Below are positions 8,470-16,421 of a stretch of 64,000 bases of DNA, piece by piece; the first letter of the stretch is position 1, and the number at the start of each line of letters is the position of its first letter. The stretch comes from RGIG9115 sp045644665 (GTDB lineage: Bacteria > Bacillota > Clostridia > UBA1381). The stretch lies in contig JAZRHH010000045.1 in NCBI GenBank assembly GCA_045644665.1, positions 29,291 to 93,290 on the forward strand, read 5' to 3'. The notes under the pieces are model-generated. The model did not search any database. It saw only the letters and a list, made by a program, of their open reading frames with translations, and was not told the origin of the DNA. The position numbers and the translations under genes were made by a program.

Positions 8470-8532
8470 TTTTTAACCGGATAATACAAGTCCACCGCTC
8501 TTTTGCTTAGTAAAAAGACAGGTGGATTTTTT
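8440..8532 (+). promoter_or_regulatory. Transcription attenuator: antiterminator versus terminator
   Basis: The terminator hairpin pairs TCCACC (8491-8496) with GGTGGA (8521-8526), with an inner CTTTT/AAAAG stem, followed by a T run. The upstream strand GCGATGGATTGT (8440-8451) can instead pair with ACAAGTCCACCGC (8486-8498), with one mismatch and one bulge, and would block the terminator. A third hairpin, ATTATATCGG with CCGGATAAT, spans the leader stop codon. A ribosome stalled at the Tyr/Phe codons would leave 8440-8451 free, so readthrough would rise when charged Phe or Tyr tRNA is scarce. Confidence 0.65.
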
Positions 8533-8576
8533 GTTTTCAGAGTTAAAAGTAAATATTTAGAAAGTGGTGACCAAAA

Positions 8577-9878
8577 TTGGCAAATTACTATCAAAAAGAA
8601 ATTGAAACAATGCCACGAGAGGAACTTAAAAAACTTCAAAGCGAAAGACTTGTAGCACAAGTAAAGCACGTTTACGAAAATGTTCCTTACTATCGTGAAA
8701 AAATGATTGAAAAAGGCATTACTCCTGATGACATTCATGGAATTCAGGATTTACATAAGCTGCCATTTTTAAGCAAAAGTGACCTTAGAGATGCATACCC
8801 TTACGGACTTCTTGCAAAACCTATTAAGGACTGTGTAAGAATTCATTCCACATCAGGTACAACAGGAAAAAGAGTTGTTGCATTTTACACCCAACACGAT
8901 ATAGACCTTTGGGAAGACTGCTGTGCCCGTGCAATCATGGCTGCCGGAGGTACAGATGAAGATGTATGTCAGGTTTGCTACGGCTACGGACTTTTCACAG
9001 GTGGTTCAGGACTACACGGCGGCTCACACAAAGTCGGCTGTCTTACACTTCCTATGTCTTCAGGAAACACAGACCGTCAGCTACAGTTCATGACAGACCT
9101 TGGCTCTACAATCCTTTGCTGCACACCATCATATGCTGCATATCTTGCAGAATCAGCAATTGAAGCAGGAATTCGTGACCAGCTCAAATTAAAGGCAGGT
9201 ATCTTTGGTGCAGAAGCATGGACACAGGAAATGCGCCGTGATGTAGAAGCAAAGCTTGGACTCAAAGCCTATGACATTTACGGACTTACAGAGCTTTCAG
9301 GACCGGGAGTATCATATGAGTGTAGCGCACAGGCAGGCATGCATATATGCGAAGACCACTTCATTGCAGAAATAATTGACCCTGTAACAGAGGAAGTTCT
9401 TCCCTACGGTCAAAAGGGTGAGCTTGTGTTCACAGCTCTTACAAAGGAAGCATTTCCAATGTTAAGATACCGTACAAGAGATATATGCGTTTTAAACGAA
9501 GAACCCTGTTCATGTGGCAGAACCCACATACGTATGTCAAAACCAATGGGACGCTCTGACGATATGCTCATTATCCGTGGCGTAAATGTATTCCCATCAC
9601 AGATAGAAACCGTTCTTCTAAATAACGGAATGACCTCAAACTACCAGATAATTGTAGACAGAGTAAACAACAGCGACACCCTGGATATTAATGTGGAAAT
9701 GCCGGCAGAGCTCTTCTCTGACTCTGTTTCAAAAATTTCAGGTATAGAAAAAGAACTTGTCCTTGCCCTTAAGTCAATGATTGGTATTGCAGCAAAGGTA
9801 CACCTTGTTGCACCAAAGTCAATTACAAGAAGCGAGGGCAAAGCAGTTCGTATTATTGACAACCGTAAGCTTTATTAA
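8577..9878 (+). CDS. paaK: Phenylacetate--CoA ligase family protein
   Basis: 433 residues of the PaaK branch of the adenylate-forming (ANL) family. Motif A3 is HSTSGTTGKRVVAFYT (about residues 97-112), A5 is YGLTELSGPGVSYEC (near 235), and A8 is GRSDDMLIIRGVNVFPSQIE, with the PaaK-type C-terminal domain after it. It converts phenylacetate or a related aryl acid, ATP and CoA to the aryl-CoA. In anaerobes of this type it is usually tied to aromatic amino-acid fermentation. The start is TTG at 8577, supported by GGTGA 6 bases upstream. Expression is governed by the attenuator upstream. An ACT protein follows after 16 bases. Confidence 0.92.
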   Translation: MANYYQKEIETMPREELKKLQSERLVAQVKHVYENVPYYREKMIEKGITPDDIHGIQDLHKLPFLSKSDLRDAYPYGLLAKPIKDCVRIHSTSGTTGKRVVAFYTQHDIDLWEDCCARAIMAAGGTDEDVCQVCYGYGLFTGGSGLHGGSHKVGCLTLPMSSGNTDRQLQFMTDLGSTILCCTPSYAAYLAESAIEAGIRDQLKLKAGIFGAEAWTQEMRRDVEAKLGLKAYDIYGLTELSGPGVSYECSAQAGMHICEDHFIAEIIDPVTEEVLPYGQKGELVFTALTKEAFPMLRYRTRDICVLNEEPCSCGRTHIRMSKPMGRSDDMLIIRGVNVFPSQIETVLLNNGMTSNYQIIVDRVNNSDTLDINVEMPAELFSDSVSKISGIEKELVLALKSMIGIAAKVHLVAPKSITRSEGKAVRIIDNRKLY

Positions 9879-9894
9879 AAAGGAGGCGTTATTT

Positions 9895-10296
9895 ATGATA
9901 ATTAATCAAATTTCTGTTTTTCTTGAAAACAAACCCGGAAAGCTATCTGAATTTGTAAATCTTTTAGCTGAAAATAAAATCGACCTTGAGGCTCTTTCAA
10001 TTGCAGAAACACAAGACTACGGCATTGCCCGTATAATCGTTGACAAGCCGGAAGAGCTTAAAGCTCTCCTCACAGAAAAAGGCTGGCCATGTACATCAAC
10101 ACCTGTTCTTGCAGCAAATGTACCTGACGAGCCGGGAAGCCTTACAAAAATTTTGTCTGTCATTGCAGACAGTAATGTAAGTATAGAATACTCATATGCC
10201 TTTTTCTCCAGAAATAGCGGCCCATGTGTTGTTCTTCGTGTAGAGGATAACGAGGCTGTACAAAAGATGCTTCAAAACGCAGGTATATCATGCTAA
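9895..10296 (+). CDS. ACT-domain protein (tandem ACT), linked to paaK
   Basis: 133 residues with two ACT domains: MIINQISVFLENKPGKLSEF begins the first, and LAANVPDEPGSLTKILSVIA begins the second at about residue 71. ACT domains bind amino acids and regulate metabolic enzymes. Clostridia often carry exactly this tandem ACT protein directly after phenylacetate-CoA ligase, so an aromatic amino-acid sensing role is likely but unproven. The ATG at 9895 has ribosome site AAGGAGGCG; an upstream in-frame start would lie inside paaK and is rejected. Confidence 0.85.
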   Translation: MIINQISVFLENKPGKLSEFVNLLAENKIDLEALSIAETQDYGIARIIVDKPEELKALLTEKGWPCTSTPVLAANVPDEPGSLTKILSVIADSNVSIEYSYAFFSRNSGPCVVLRVEDNEAVQKMLQNAGISC

Positions 10297-10300
10297 TAAC

Positions 10301-10332
10301 AAAAGCTCCGCAAAACTTTGCGGAGCTTTTTT
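10301..10332. terminator. Terminator shared by the ACT gene and sigE
   Basis: AAAAGCTCCGCAAA / TTTGCGGAGCTTTTTT hairpin between two convergent genes; A and T tracts on both sides make it bidirectional. Confidence 0.9.
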
Positions 10333-10344
10333 ATATAAACCCCT

Positions 10345-11064
10345 TTATATCATTTTAGTAATTTCTTTCTTTAATCTTCCTATTATCCTTTTTTCAAGTC
10401 TTGATATGTATGACTGAGATATGCCAAGCATATCTGCCACTTCTTTTTGGGTCTTTTCCACGTTAGTTCCAAGGCCAAATCTAAGCTGCATAATTTTCCG
10501 CTCACGCGAGGGGAGGTTATCAAGTGCAGATAATAATAAATTTTTCTCCACCTGTTCCTCTATGTTCCTGTATACACTGTCATCATCCGTTCCCAAAATA
10601 TCGGAAAGCAAAAGCTCGTTTCCGTCCCAATCCACATTCAGCGGCTCATCAATGGAAACCTCGGTTTTGGAATTTACGTTTTTTCTTAGATACATCAGAA
10701 TTTCGTTCTCTATACATCTTGAGGCGTATGTGGCAAGCTTAATATTTTTATAAGGATTAAAGGTGTTTATTGCCTTTATAAGTCCAATAGTCCCTATAGA
10801 AATCAAATCCTCTACATAAATCCCTGTATTTTCAAATCTCCTGGCAATATAAACCACAAGTCTTAAATTTCTTTCTATAAGAATTGAGCGAATAGACTCA
10901 TCACCATATTTTAGCTTTTCAATAGCACTCTTTTCCTCCTCCTTTTCAAGAGGCGGTGGCAGAATATCGCTGCCTCCTATATAATATATATCTTCCGGCA
11001 ATTTATCAAAAGAGCCGTAAAGATAAAAAAAGCTTGTTCTTATATTACTAAAAAACTTTAACAT
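10345..11064 (-). CDS. sigE: RNA polymerase sporulation sigma factor SigE
   Basis: 239 residues. The N-terminal pro-region precedes region 2 (RNLRLVVYIARRFENTGI, VEDLISIGTIGLIKA, and the -10 recognition segment LATYASRCIENEILMYLR), and region 4.2 ends in EVADMLGISQSYISRLEKR. This closely follows sigma-E of Bacillus and Clostridium, the early mother-cell factor made as pro-sigma-E. It lies 14 bases downstream of spoIIGA, whose product is the processing protease, and the pair is transcribed from a promoter with Spo0A boxes at 11875-11921. Confidence 0.95.
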   Translation of the reverse strand: MLKFFSNIRTSFFYLYGSFDKLPEDIYYIGGSDILPPPLEKEEEKSAIEKLKYGDESIRSILIERNLRLVVYIARRFENTGIYVEDLISIGTIGLIKAINTFNPYKNIKLATYASRCIENEILMYLRKNVNSKTEVSIDEPLNVDWDGNELLLSDILGTDDDSVYRNIEEQVEKNLLLSALDNLPSRERKIMQLRFGLGTNVEKTQKEVADMLGISQSYISRLEKRIIGRLKKEITKMI

Positions 11065-11078
11065 ATCAGATTCCCTTT

Positions 11079-11852
11079 CTATAAATCAAATGAATTATTA
11101 AGTAGCACTCTGTATTTTCCTTTTTCACTCAAAGGACGCTCAACAAAGGCTGCATACAAATTCTCGTATTCCTTATGCTCCTCTGTAAGATACAGCTTTT
11201 CTACAGGATATATTTTTGTAAATCCACGCTCTGCACCAATATTCCTGTATCCAATAATTTTGGGCGTGGCAGAAATTTCATCAAACAGGCTTCGCTCTGC
11301 TATTATTACAGGAGCAAGAGTTTCTCTGTCACGAAGTGAATTTCCTGTATCTACTATTGCATCAGTAATTGCCGTTTGACCGTCAATTACAAGTTTTACG
11401 CTAAACAGCCGTTTTTTGTTTGATACGAGATATAAAATAGGCCTTGTAATCACATAAACAAGCAAAATAGGAGTGTAAAAGTATATATCCTCCGGCACAA
11501 AAAAAGCTCCGCCCCTCCCGTTTACAATCCATAACTTATCCGCAGGAATAAGACAAAGCATAAGTGCACAATACAAAAGGCTTATGCAAATACATATTCC
11601 AACTCTACGAACAATTTCGGCAAATCTGCATTTTCCAAATATAATAGCTATAGTGCCAAAGTATAAGAAAAAATAAATTATCCTGATATATCGGACAAAA
11701 AAACATACTACTGTCAGAGCCGATAAAAGAAGTGAGCCAAAAAATATGTAGGTATTTCGTTTTGGAATTTTAAATATTCTTTTTGCCGTATCAAGACATA
11801 AGAAATTAAGTATAAAACAGCTAAAAATTGCAATATCAATATAAAAAATCAA
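11079..11852 (-). CDS. spoIIGA: Sigma-E processing peptidase SpoIIGA
   Basis: 257 residues. The N-terminal half has about five transmembrane helices (for example SLLLSALTVVCFFVRYIRII). The C-terminal half is an aspartic-protease-like domain with the catalytic AIVDTGNSLRD motif at about residues 163-173. SpoIIGA sits in the sporulation septum and, on the SpoIIR signal, cleaves pro-sigma-E. The start is TTG at 11852, chosen for the GAGGTGA ribosome site six bases upstream. It is the first gene of the spoIIG operon. Confidence 0.92.
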   Translation of the reverse strand: MIFYIDIAIFSCFILNFLCLDTAKRIFKIPKRNTYIFFGSLLLSALTVVCFFVRYIRIIYFFLYFGTIAIIFGKCRFAEIVRRVGICICISLLYCALMLCLIPADKLWIVNGRGGAFFVPEDIYFYTPILLVYVITRPILYLVSNKKRLFSVKLVIDGQTAITDAIVDTGNSLRDRETLAPVIIAERSLFDEISATPKIIGYRNIGAERGFTKIYPVEKLYLTEEHKEYENLYAAFVERPLSEKGKYRVLLNNSFDL

Positions 11853-11874
11853 CTTCAGTCACCTCTATAATTAC

Positions 11875-11921
11875 ATTATACACAAACCAGGTGTAAAAGG
11901 CTGTCGAAGGAGGCTGTCGTA
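11875..11921 (-). promoter_or_regulatory. spoIIG promoter with tandem Spo0A boxes
   Basis: Minus-strand -10 TATAAT at 11880-11875. The proximal 0A box TGTCGAA (plus-strand reading, 11902-11908) overlaps the -35 position at a 22-base spacing, and a second box TGTCGTA lies 13 bases further at 11915-11921. The unusually long spacer with a 0A box over the -35 is the known architecture of Spo0A-activated sigma-A promoters such as Bacillus spoIIG. The same geometry occurs upstream of spoIIE. Confidence 0.7.
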
Positions 11922-12156
11922 AAATGTTTTTCATATTCCATGGTTTTACATAATAAAACAAAAATTTAAAAATTTAAATTTTGACGTATATTTTAGAAAA
12001 AAATAGTAATATTATATAATTTTACATAATATACATATTTTAGAACTGTAATTTTACATGATTTACGAAAAATTTGTCCTGTTTGACACTCATGTAAAAG
12101 CATGGTAATATATTTACAAATTGACAATAATTGGTAAAAAGAAAGGAAATGATACT
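11922..12156. other. spoIIGA-spo0A divergent intergenic region
   Basis: AT-rich and gene-free. It holds the spo0A promoter at 12083-12111 and, further left, a TTGACG at 11981 without a convincing -10 partner. No extra gene or hairpin is seen. Confidence 0.6.
12083..12111 (+). promoter_or_regulatory. Vegetative promoter of spo0A
   Basis: TTGACA (12083-12088), 17-base spacer, TAATAT (12106-12111), 46 bases before the start codon. Confidence 0.65.
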
Positions 12157-12927
12157 ATGACCAAGAAACTAAATATTTTAATTGTAGATGATAATAAAAC
12201 ATTTACAGACAAGTTGGCAGATTTTCTGTCCGGTGAAACCTATGCATCAAAAATTTATAAAGCTTATGACGGAGAGGAAGCATGGACACTTTTTCAGGCG
12301 GTAGACCCTGATGTTGTAATACTGGATATTATTATGCCCAAGCTTGACGGAATAGGCCTTTTAAAAAGAGCAGCCGGCAAGAATACAGATTTTAATAAAA
12401 CAACAATAATTTGTATGTCCCTCAGCGGAAATGACAAAACCATGGAAACTGTACTTAATATGGGAGCAAAGCATTTTCTCCTTAAACCACAAACACCACA
12501 AGCAATATCAGATGTAATAAAGGCACTTGCAGGGGATACTCCTCACGAAAAAGAAAATGCACAGGCAATAAAAACCGATGCAGACCTTGAAACAATAGTA
12601 ACAGATATTATACATGACCTGGGTGTACCTGCTCATATAAAGGGGTATCATTATATAAGAACAGCTATAATGATGGTTGTGGAAAATATGGATATGTTAA
12701 ACTACATTACAAAAAGATTGTATCCGGAAATTGCAAAGCAGTACCGGACAACATCGAGCCGTGTAGAGCGAGCAATCCGCCATTCTATAGAAGTGGCATG
12801 GACAAGAGGACATCAGGAAACAATGAACGAGATTTTTGGATATACAATACAAACATATAAAGGAAAGCCAACAAACTCAGAATTTATTGCTATGGTAGCA
12901 GACAGAATAAGGCTTCAAGTAAAATAA
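12157..12927 (+). CDS. spo0A: Sporulation transcription factor Spo0A
   Basis: 256 residues. The receiver domain (residues 1-125) shows LNILIVDDNK with the acidic pocket, the phospho-acceptor Asp in VVILDIIMPKLDGIGL, and a conserved Lys in FLLKPQ. The effector domain holds the family signature around SSRVERAIRHSIEVAWTRG with the recognition helix. Spo0A~P is the master regulator of entry into sporulation. Start ATG 12157 follows AAAGGAAATGATACT; the upstream TTG would add a non-family extension. It stands alone with its own promoter, divergent from spoIIGA-sigE, one of its likely targets. Confidence 0.95.
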   Translation: MTKKLNILIVDDNKTFTDKLADFLSGETYASKIYKAYDGEEAWTLFQAVDPDVVILDIIMPKLDGIGLLKRAAGKNTDFNKTTIICMSLSGNDKTMETVLNMGAKHFLLKPQTPQAISDVIKALAGDTPHEKENAQAIKTDADLETIVTDIIHDLGVPAHIKGYHYIRTAIMMVVENMDMLNYITKRLYPEIAKQYRTTSSRVERAIRHSIEVAWTRGHQETMNEIFGYTIQTYKGKPTNSEFIAMVADRIRLQVK

Positions 12928-13025
12928 ATATTTTAATTGCACAAATACCGTGCCGGACTTTGTATAAAATGCACTAAACATTTTGAAATAATAGAACATA
13001 TCTGTTAAATGCTTCCTGTTTTCTA

Positions 13026-13054
13026 TTGACAAAATAAGGGTAGTGTGATATACT
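13026..13054 (+). promoter_or_regulatory. Promoter of the zinc-ribbon gene leader
   Basis: TTGACA (13026-13031), 17-base spacer, TATACT (13049-13054). Transcription should start near 13061, leaving a leader of about 220 bases. Confidence 0.8.
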
Positions 13055-13107
13055 AAACACACACTAATACCAATAATTTTTATACACAGTGTTTAAAATT
13101 TTAAAAA

Positions 13108-13260
13108 ACCTTGCCCTAATTTGACCGGCACACAAAATGATTATTATCGCAAAGGCTGACACGGTATTGGATGCAAAATTTATATGCCCGTGTAGCTTAA
13201 GAGAGTAAAGCAGGAGTAGTTGTTGTCGGTGCAAATCCGACCGGGGCAAGATTATTTTTT
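13108..13260 (+). ncRNA. Structured 5' leader (riboswitch-like, contains a tRNA-like T arm)
   Basis: CTTGCCC (13110-13116) pairs with GGGCAAG (13244-13250) to close a domain of about 140 bases. Inside, GGCTGACACGG (13154-13164) pairs with CCGTGTAGCT (13188-13197) with one bulge, and GTCGG-TGCAAAT-CCGAC (13225-13241) forms a perfect T-arm-like hairpin. A run of seven T follows the closing stem. The part from 13186 also resembles a tRNA (GCCCGTG, TA, GCTT, loop, AAGC) but has no anticodon arm. I cannot match it to a known riboswitch; function is unknown. It precedes the zinc-ribbon gene by 28 bases. Confidence 0.55.
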
Positions 13261-13278
13261 TAAAGTGAGGTAAAACCA

Positions 13279-13554
13279 ATGTACGAAGACAAAACATTAG
13301 TATGTAAAGACTGCGGAGCTGAGTTTGTTTTTACAGCAGGCGAACAGGAATTTTATGCAGAAAAAGGCTTTGAAAACGAGCCAACAAGATGCAAGGAATG
13401 TCGTATTGCACGTAAAAATAGCATAAGACAGGCAAGAGAGATGTATGAAATCACATGTGCATCATGTGGCAAGGTTGATAAAGTTCCTTTCCAGCCAAGA
13501 AATGACAAGCCTGTATATTGCAGTGAATGTTTTGCTAAAATGCAGGAAAACTAA
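13279..13554 (+). CDS. Zinc-ribbon domain protein (two CxxC pairs per half)
   Basis: 91 residues. The first half is a zinc ribbon, LVCKDCGAEFVFTAGEQEFY followed by CKECR, and the second half is another CASCG-x-CSECF pair, giving eight cysteines in four CxxC knuckles. This matches small clostridial proteins of the zf-trcl/CxxC-x17-CxxC type. They are presumed to bind zinc; cellular role unknown. Ribosome site GTGAGG is 8 bases before the ATG. It is monocistronic between its own promoter and leader and a strong terminator. Confidence 0.82.
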   Translation: MYEDKTLVCKDCGAEFVFTAGEQEFYAEKGFENEPTRCKECRIARKNSIRQAREMYEITCASCGKVDKVPFQPRNDKPVYCSECFAKMQEN

Positions 13555-13571
13555 AGATTTTTACATAGAAC

Positions 13572-13607
13572 AAAAAAAGTCGCAAGTAAAACTTGCGATT
13601 TTTTTTA
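13572..13607. terminator. Bidirectional terminator
   Basis: GTCGCAAGT / ACTTGCGAT stem with seven A before and eight T after; serves the zinc-ribbon gene and the convergent DUF1189 gene. Confidence 0.9.
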
Positions 13608-14360
13608 TTCTAATTCAGGTGGGACATCCATATCCCTTTCTGTCTTTAAATAAAGAAATATAATTACCAGTACATATATAGTGCCTATAAACGGTGGCAG
13701 GAAAAATCCAAATGGATTTAAAATAGCACCTGCAACAGTCGGCAGGGTTTTTGCATACATAGCAACCTTTATATGCTCTCCCAAAGGTTTCTTTACCTTT
13801 AATATTGCCGCCATAACCATGGATATAAGACCGATAAAGAGTCCATTAAACAAATAGGAAATAATAAATGAAATTGCCATAGCAATTGCAAGGGAAGCCT
13901 TAAACACGTTCATAAACGGTCTTAGCAAATTAAGGTCACTTTTGGAAAACTTAAAAATTTCATTTTCCGTATTAAATTCGTTGTAGGAAAACTCTGCAGT
14001 TTCACCCATGTTCCTTATAATAACAGAATTTGCATCAAATAAAGCTCCGCTTACATTATCACCAAATTCCTCTTGGGTTACTTCTCTTGAGCCGGTTATA
14101 AATACCTTTACTCCCGCAAGCTCAAAGCCAAAATCCTCTGCAATTTCAAGTCCCTCATTTGAGATTGTAAATTCAGGAAGCTCCTCTTTAAAAAACGTTC
14201 CAAATGCATTTGCTATTTTTATAGTAGGAACTATAGCGGCACCAATGCTGCAAATTATAAGAAGCACAGCAAGATAGCCTGCTACTCTCCATCCGCTGTT
14301 TTTTGTAAGCTTTCCATACTTTTTAAAATTTCCTGCTGCAATTAAAAAATCCTTTATCAT
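13605..14360 (-). CDS. DUF1189 family membrane protein
   Basis: 251 residues. One transmembrane helix near residues 25-48 (AGYLAVLLIICSIGAAIVPT), then an external domain with the family hallmark FFKEELPEFTISNEGLEI, then three or more helices in the C-terminal half (AIAMAISFIISYLFNGLFIG). DUF1189 proteins are polytopic membrane proteins of Firmicutes with unknown function, sometimes linked to envelope stress. Last gene of the polA-to-DUF1189 operon, starting 5 bases after uppP ends. Confidence 0.82.
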   Translation of the reverse strand: MIKDFLIAAGNFKKYGKLTKNSGWRVAGYLAVLLIICSIGAAIVPTIKIANAFGTFFKEELPEFTISNEGLEIAEDFGFELAGVKVFITGSREVTQEEFGDNVSGALFDANSVIIRNMGETAEFSYNEFNTENEIFKFSKSDLNLLRPFMNVFKASLAIAMAISFIISYLFNGLFIGLISMVMAAILKVKKPLGEHIKVAMYAKTLPTVAGAILNPFGFFLPPFIGTIYVLVIIFLYLKTERDMDVPPELE

Positions 14361-14365
14361 TTAAT

Positions 14366-15178
14366 TTACCCCACAAATAAGAAATACAGTATTACAAGTA
14401 TTCCAAGAACAATCCTGTACCATCCAAACACCTTAAAATCATGGTTTTTAACGTAGCTCATCAGGAACTTTATAGAAACCATAGATGTTATGTATGCAAC
14501 AGCCATACCGGTTATCAATATTATGGCATTTTCCATGCCCATATTAAGTCCGTACTTTAAAACCTTTAAAAAACTCACTCCAAGCATTACAGGAATGGCA
14601 AGGAAAAATGAAAACTCCGCCGCTGCTGCCCTTGAACATCCAACAATCATTGCACCAAGAATTGTGGCACCTGACCTTGACGTGCCCGGAATAATTGAAA
14701 GCACCTGAAACATACCAATTATAAGAGCTGTTTTATAGGACATCTCGGATATAGAAGCAACCTTTGCGCTCTTTTCTCTTTTTTCTATAAACAAAAACGC
14801 TATTCCGTAAATAACAAGCATGGCAGACACTACCTGCCAGTTTTCAAAGCGCTCCATTATGGGGTCAAGAACCAGCCCTATCACCGCCGCAGGAATACAG
14901 GCTGTGATTATTTTAAACCACATACTCCATACATCCTTTTTTTCATCGGAAGTTTTTGATGGTGCAAAGGGATTTAGCTTTTTAAAATACAGCGTCACAA
15001 CAGCAAGTATTGCACCAAGCTGTATAACATACAGGTAAAGGTCTGACGCAGTAAACCCGTCTTTATTTCCTATAATTTCATTAACAAGTATCATGTGTCC
15101 TGTAGAGCTTATAGGCAGCCACTCTGTGACACCCTCAACAAGACCCAGGATTATACTTTTCATTAATTCTATAATCAC
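14366..15178 (-). CDS. uppP: Undecaprenyl-diphosphatase UppP (BacA)
   Basis: 270 residues, polytopic. Both family signatures are visible: GLVEGVTEWLPISSTGHMIL at residues 12-31 and PGTSRSGATILGAMIVGCSR at about 165-184. The enzyme removes a phosphate from undecaprenyl diphosphate to recycle the lipid carrier for cell-wall synthesis and confers bacitracin resistance. The start is GTG at 15178, six bases after GGAGG. Same operon as the upstream kinase-like gene (14 bases). Confidence 0.95.
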   Translation of the reverse strand: MIIELMKSIILGLVEGVTEWLPISSTGHMILVNEIIGNKDGFTASDLYLYVIQLGAILAVVTLYFKKLNPFAPSKTSDEKKDVWSMWFKIITACIPAAVIGLVLDPIMERFENWQVVSAMLVIYGIAFLFIEKREKSAKVASISEMSYKTALIIGMFQVLSIIPGTSRSGATILGAMIVGCSRAAAAEFSFFLAIPVMLGVSFLKVLKYGLNMGMENAIILITGMAVAYITSMVSIKFLMSYVKNHDFKVFGWYRIVLGILVILYFLFVG

Positions 15179-15192
15179 AAAAAGCCTCCGAA

Positions 15193-15810
15193 TTACTCAC
15201 AAAGAGCTTTCATAATAAGATCATGACACATTTCGTTGCCAAGGACAGCTGTATTAAGACACAAATCATAATTTTTCATCTGTCCCCATGTACCGTTTGT
15301 ATAGTAATCATAATAAGAACGTCTTTGCTTTTCTGTCTTTATAACTTTATCCTTTGCCTTTTGCTCAGTAAGACCAAGTCTCTGGGCTACACGCTTAACC
15401 TTATAATCCATATTTGCATAAAGGAAAACACTAAGATGCGGAATTTCTGCATTCCTTAGAACATAATCTGCGCATCTTCCAACAAATATACATGGACCTT
15501 CTTCTGCGTGCTCTTTAATAATTTCTGATTGTGCAAGGAACAGCTTGTCATTTATGGGAATATCATAATATATAGGTCCTCCAAGAGTACCTACAGAATA
15601 GTTGCCCATTGCAATAGAATACAAAAAGCTGCCTTTTGCATTTTCGTCCATCTTCTTAACTGCTTCTTCGTTAAAATTACCTTTCTTTGCTGCAAGCTCC
15701 ACAATTTCCTTATCATAGAAGTTGTAGCCAAGCTCTTCTGCCAGACGTTTTGCTATATCGTAGCCTCCGCTGCCAAATTCTCTGCCGATAACCAATGATT
15801 TCTTTTCCAT
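15193..15810 (-). CDS. Cytidylate kinase-like family protein
   Basis: 205 residues with a P-loop-like start LVIGREFGSGGYDIAKRLAE and the segment CIFVGRCADYVLR. This is the cytidylate kinase-like (Cytidylate_kin2) family, distinct from the essential Cmk. Its substrate is not established. The P-loop reads GREFGSGG rather than the classic GxxGxGKS, as usual in this family. The ATG at 15810 is preferred over one at 15819, because AAAGGA directly abuts the latter and is spaced 9 bases from the former. Inside the polA operon. Confidence 0.8.
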   Translation of the reverse strand: MEKKSLVIGREFGSGGYDIAKRLAEELGYNFYDKEIVELAAKKGNFNEEAVKKMDENAKGSFLYSIAMGNYSVGTLGGPIYYDIPINDKLFLAQSEIIKEHAEEGPCIFVGRCADYVLRNAEIPHLSVFLYANMDYKVKRVAQRLGLTEQKAKDKVIKTEKQRRSYYDYYTNGTWGQMKNYDLCLNTAVLGNEMCHDLIMKALCE

Positions 15811-15833
15811 AAATTTCATTCCTTTCTTTTATA

Positions 15834-16421
15834 TTATTGTCCAAGGCGTGCTTCCTTAGACATCATTTTCTGGTAAACTTCTTTTTCGGCATTTACCTTT
15901 TTTACATACTCCCTTGTTTCCTTAAATGGTATGTTTTTTAAGGTTTTACCGTCATCAGAATATTTTTTATTTTCAAGCCACTTGTCAACGTTACCCATTC
16001 CTCCGTTATATGCAGCAAGTGCAACGTCAACATTTCCTTCATAATAATCTATAAGATATCTTATGTAATAACAGCCAAGCTCTATATTATCCCTCGGGTT
16101 GTTAAGTTCAATTTCGTCTGCATCTTTCCCAAGCTGCTGTGCCACCCAGTCCGCCGTGTCGTCTGTAAGCTGCATAAGACCGCTTGCTTTTCCTGAATGT
16201 GCATCCTCAATAAAATTGCTTTCTGCTTTTATTATTGCCATTACCAGGTGTGGATCCAACTCATATTCCTGTGAATATTTTGTTACAATATTCTCATAGT
16301 CCAGAGGATATAAAAGATTTTTACAAGTAACAACTCCAAGTACAGCAGCTGCAACTACCAAAGCTACAAATACAAGTTTTTTTAATGTGCAGCTTTTCTT
16401 TTTTCTTCGTCTATTCTTAAT
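15834..16421 (-). CDS. Membrane-anchored lytic transglycosylase (SLT domain), probable ATT start
   Basis: 195 residues if started at ATT 16421: a basic stretch KNRRRKKKSCTLKK, one transmembrane helix (LVFVALVVAAAVLGVV), then an SLT domain with catalytic Glu in MAIIKAESNF, the GLMQLTDDTADW motif and AAYNGGMGNV. It cleaves peptidoglycan glycan strands outside the membrane. The alternative TTG at 16361 has no ribosome site and cuts away half of the anchor, whereas AAAGGAGG stands 9 bases before the ATT. The gene overlaps the end of coaE by 40 bases. Confidence 0.85.
   Translation of the reverse strand: MKNRRRKKKSCTLKKLVFVALVVAAAVLGVVTCKNLLYPLDYENIVTKYSQEYELDPHLVMAIIKAESNFIEDAHSGKASGLMQLTDDTADWVAQQLGKDADEIELNNPRDNIELGCYYIRYLIDYYEGNVDVALAAYNGGMGNVDKWLENKKYSDDGKTLKNIPFKETREYVKKVNAEKEVYQKMMSKEARLGQ

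Noticed and set aside
13186..13250. Possible tRNA gene upstream of the zinc-ribbon gene
   Set aside because: A good T arm and D-arm-like stem are present, but there is no anticodon arm, the acceptor has only four to five pairs and no CCA; reported as a structured leader instead.
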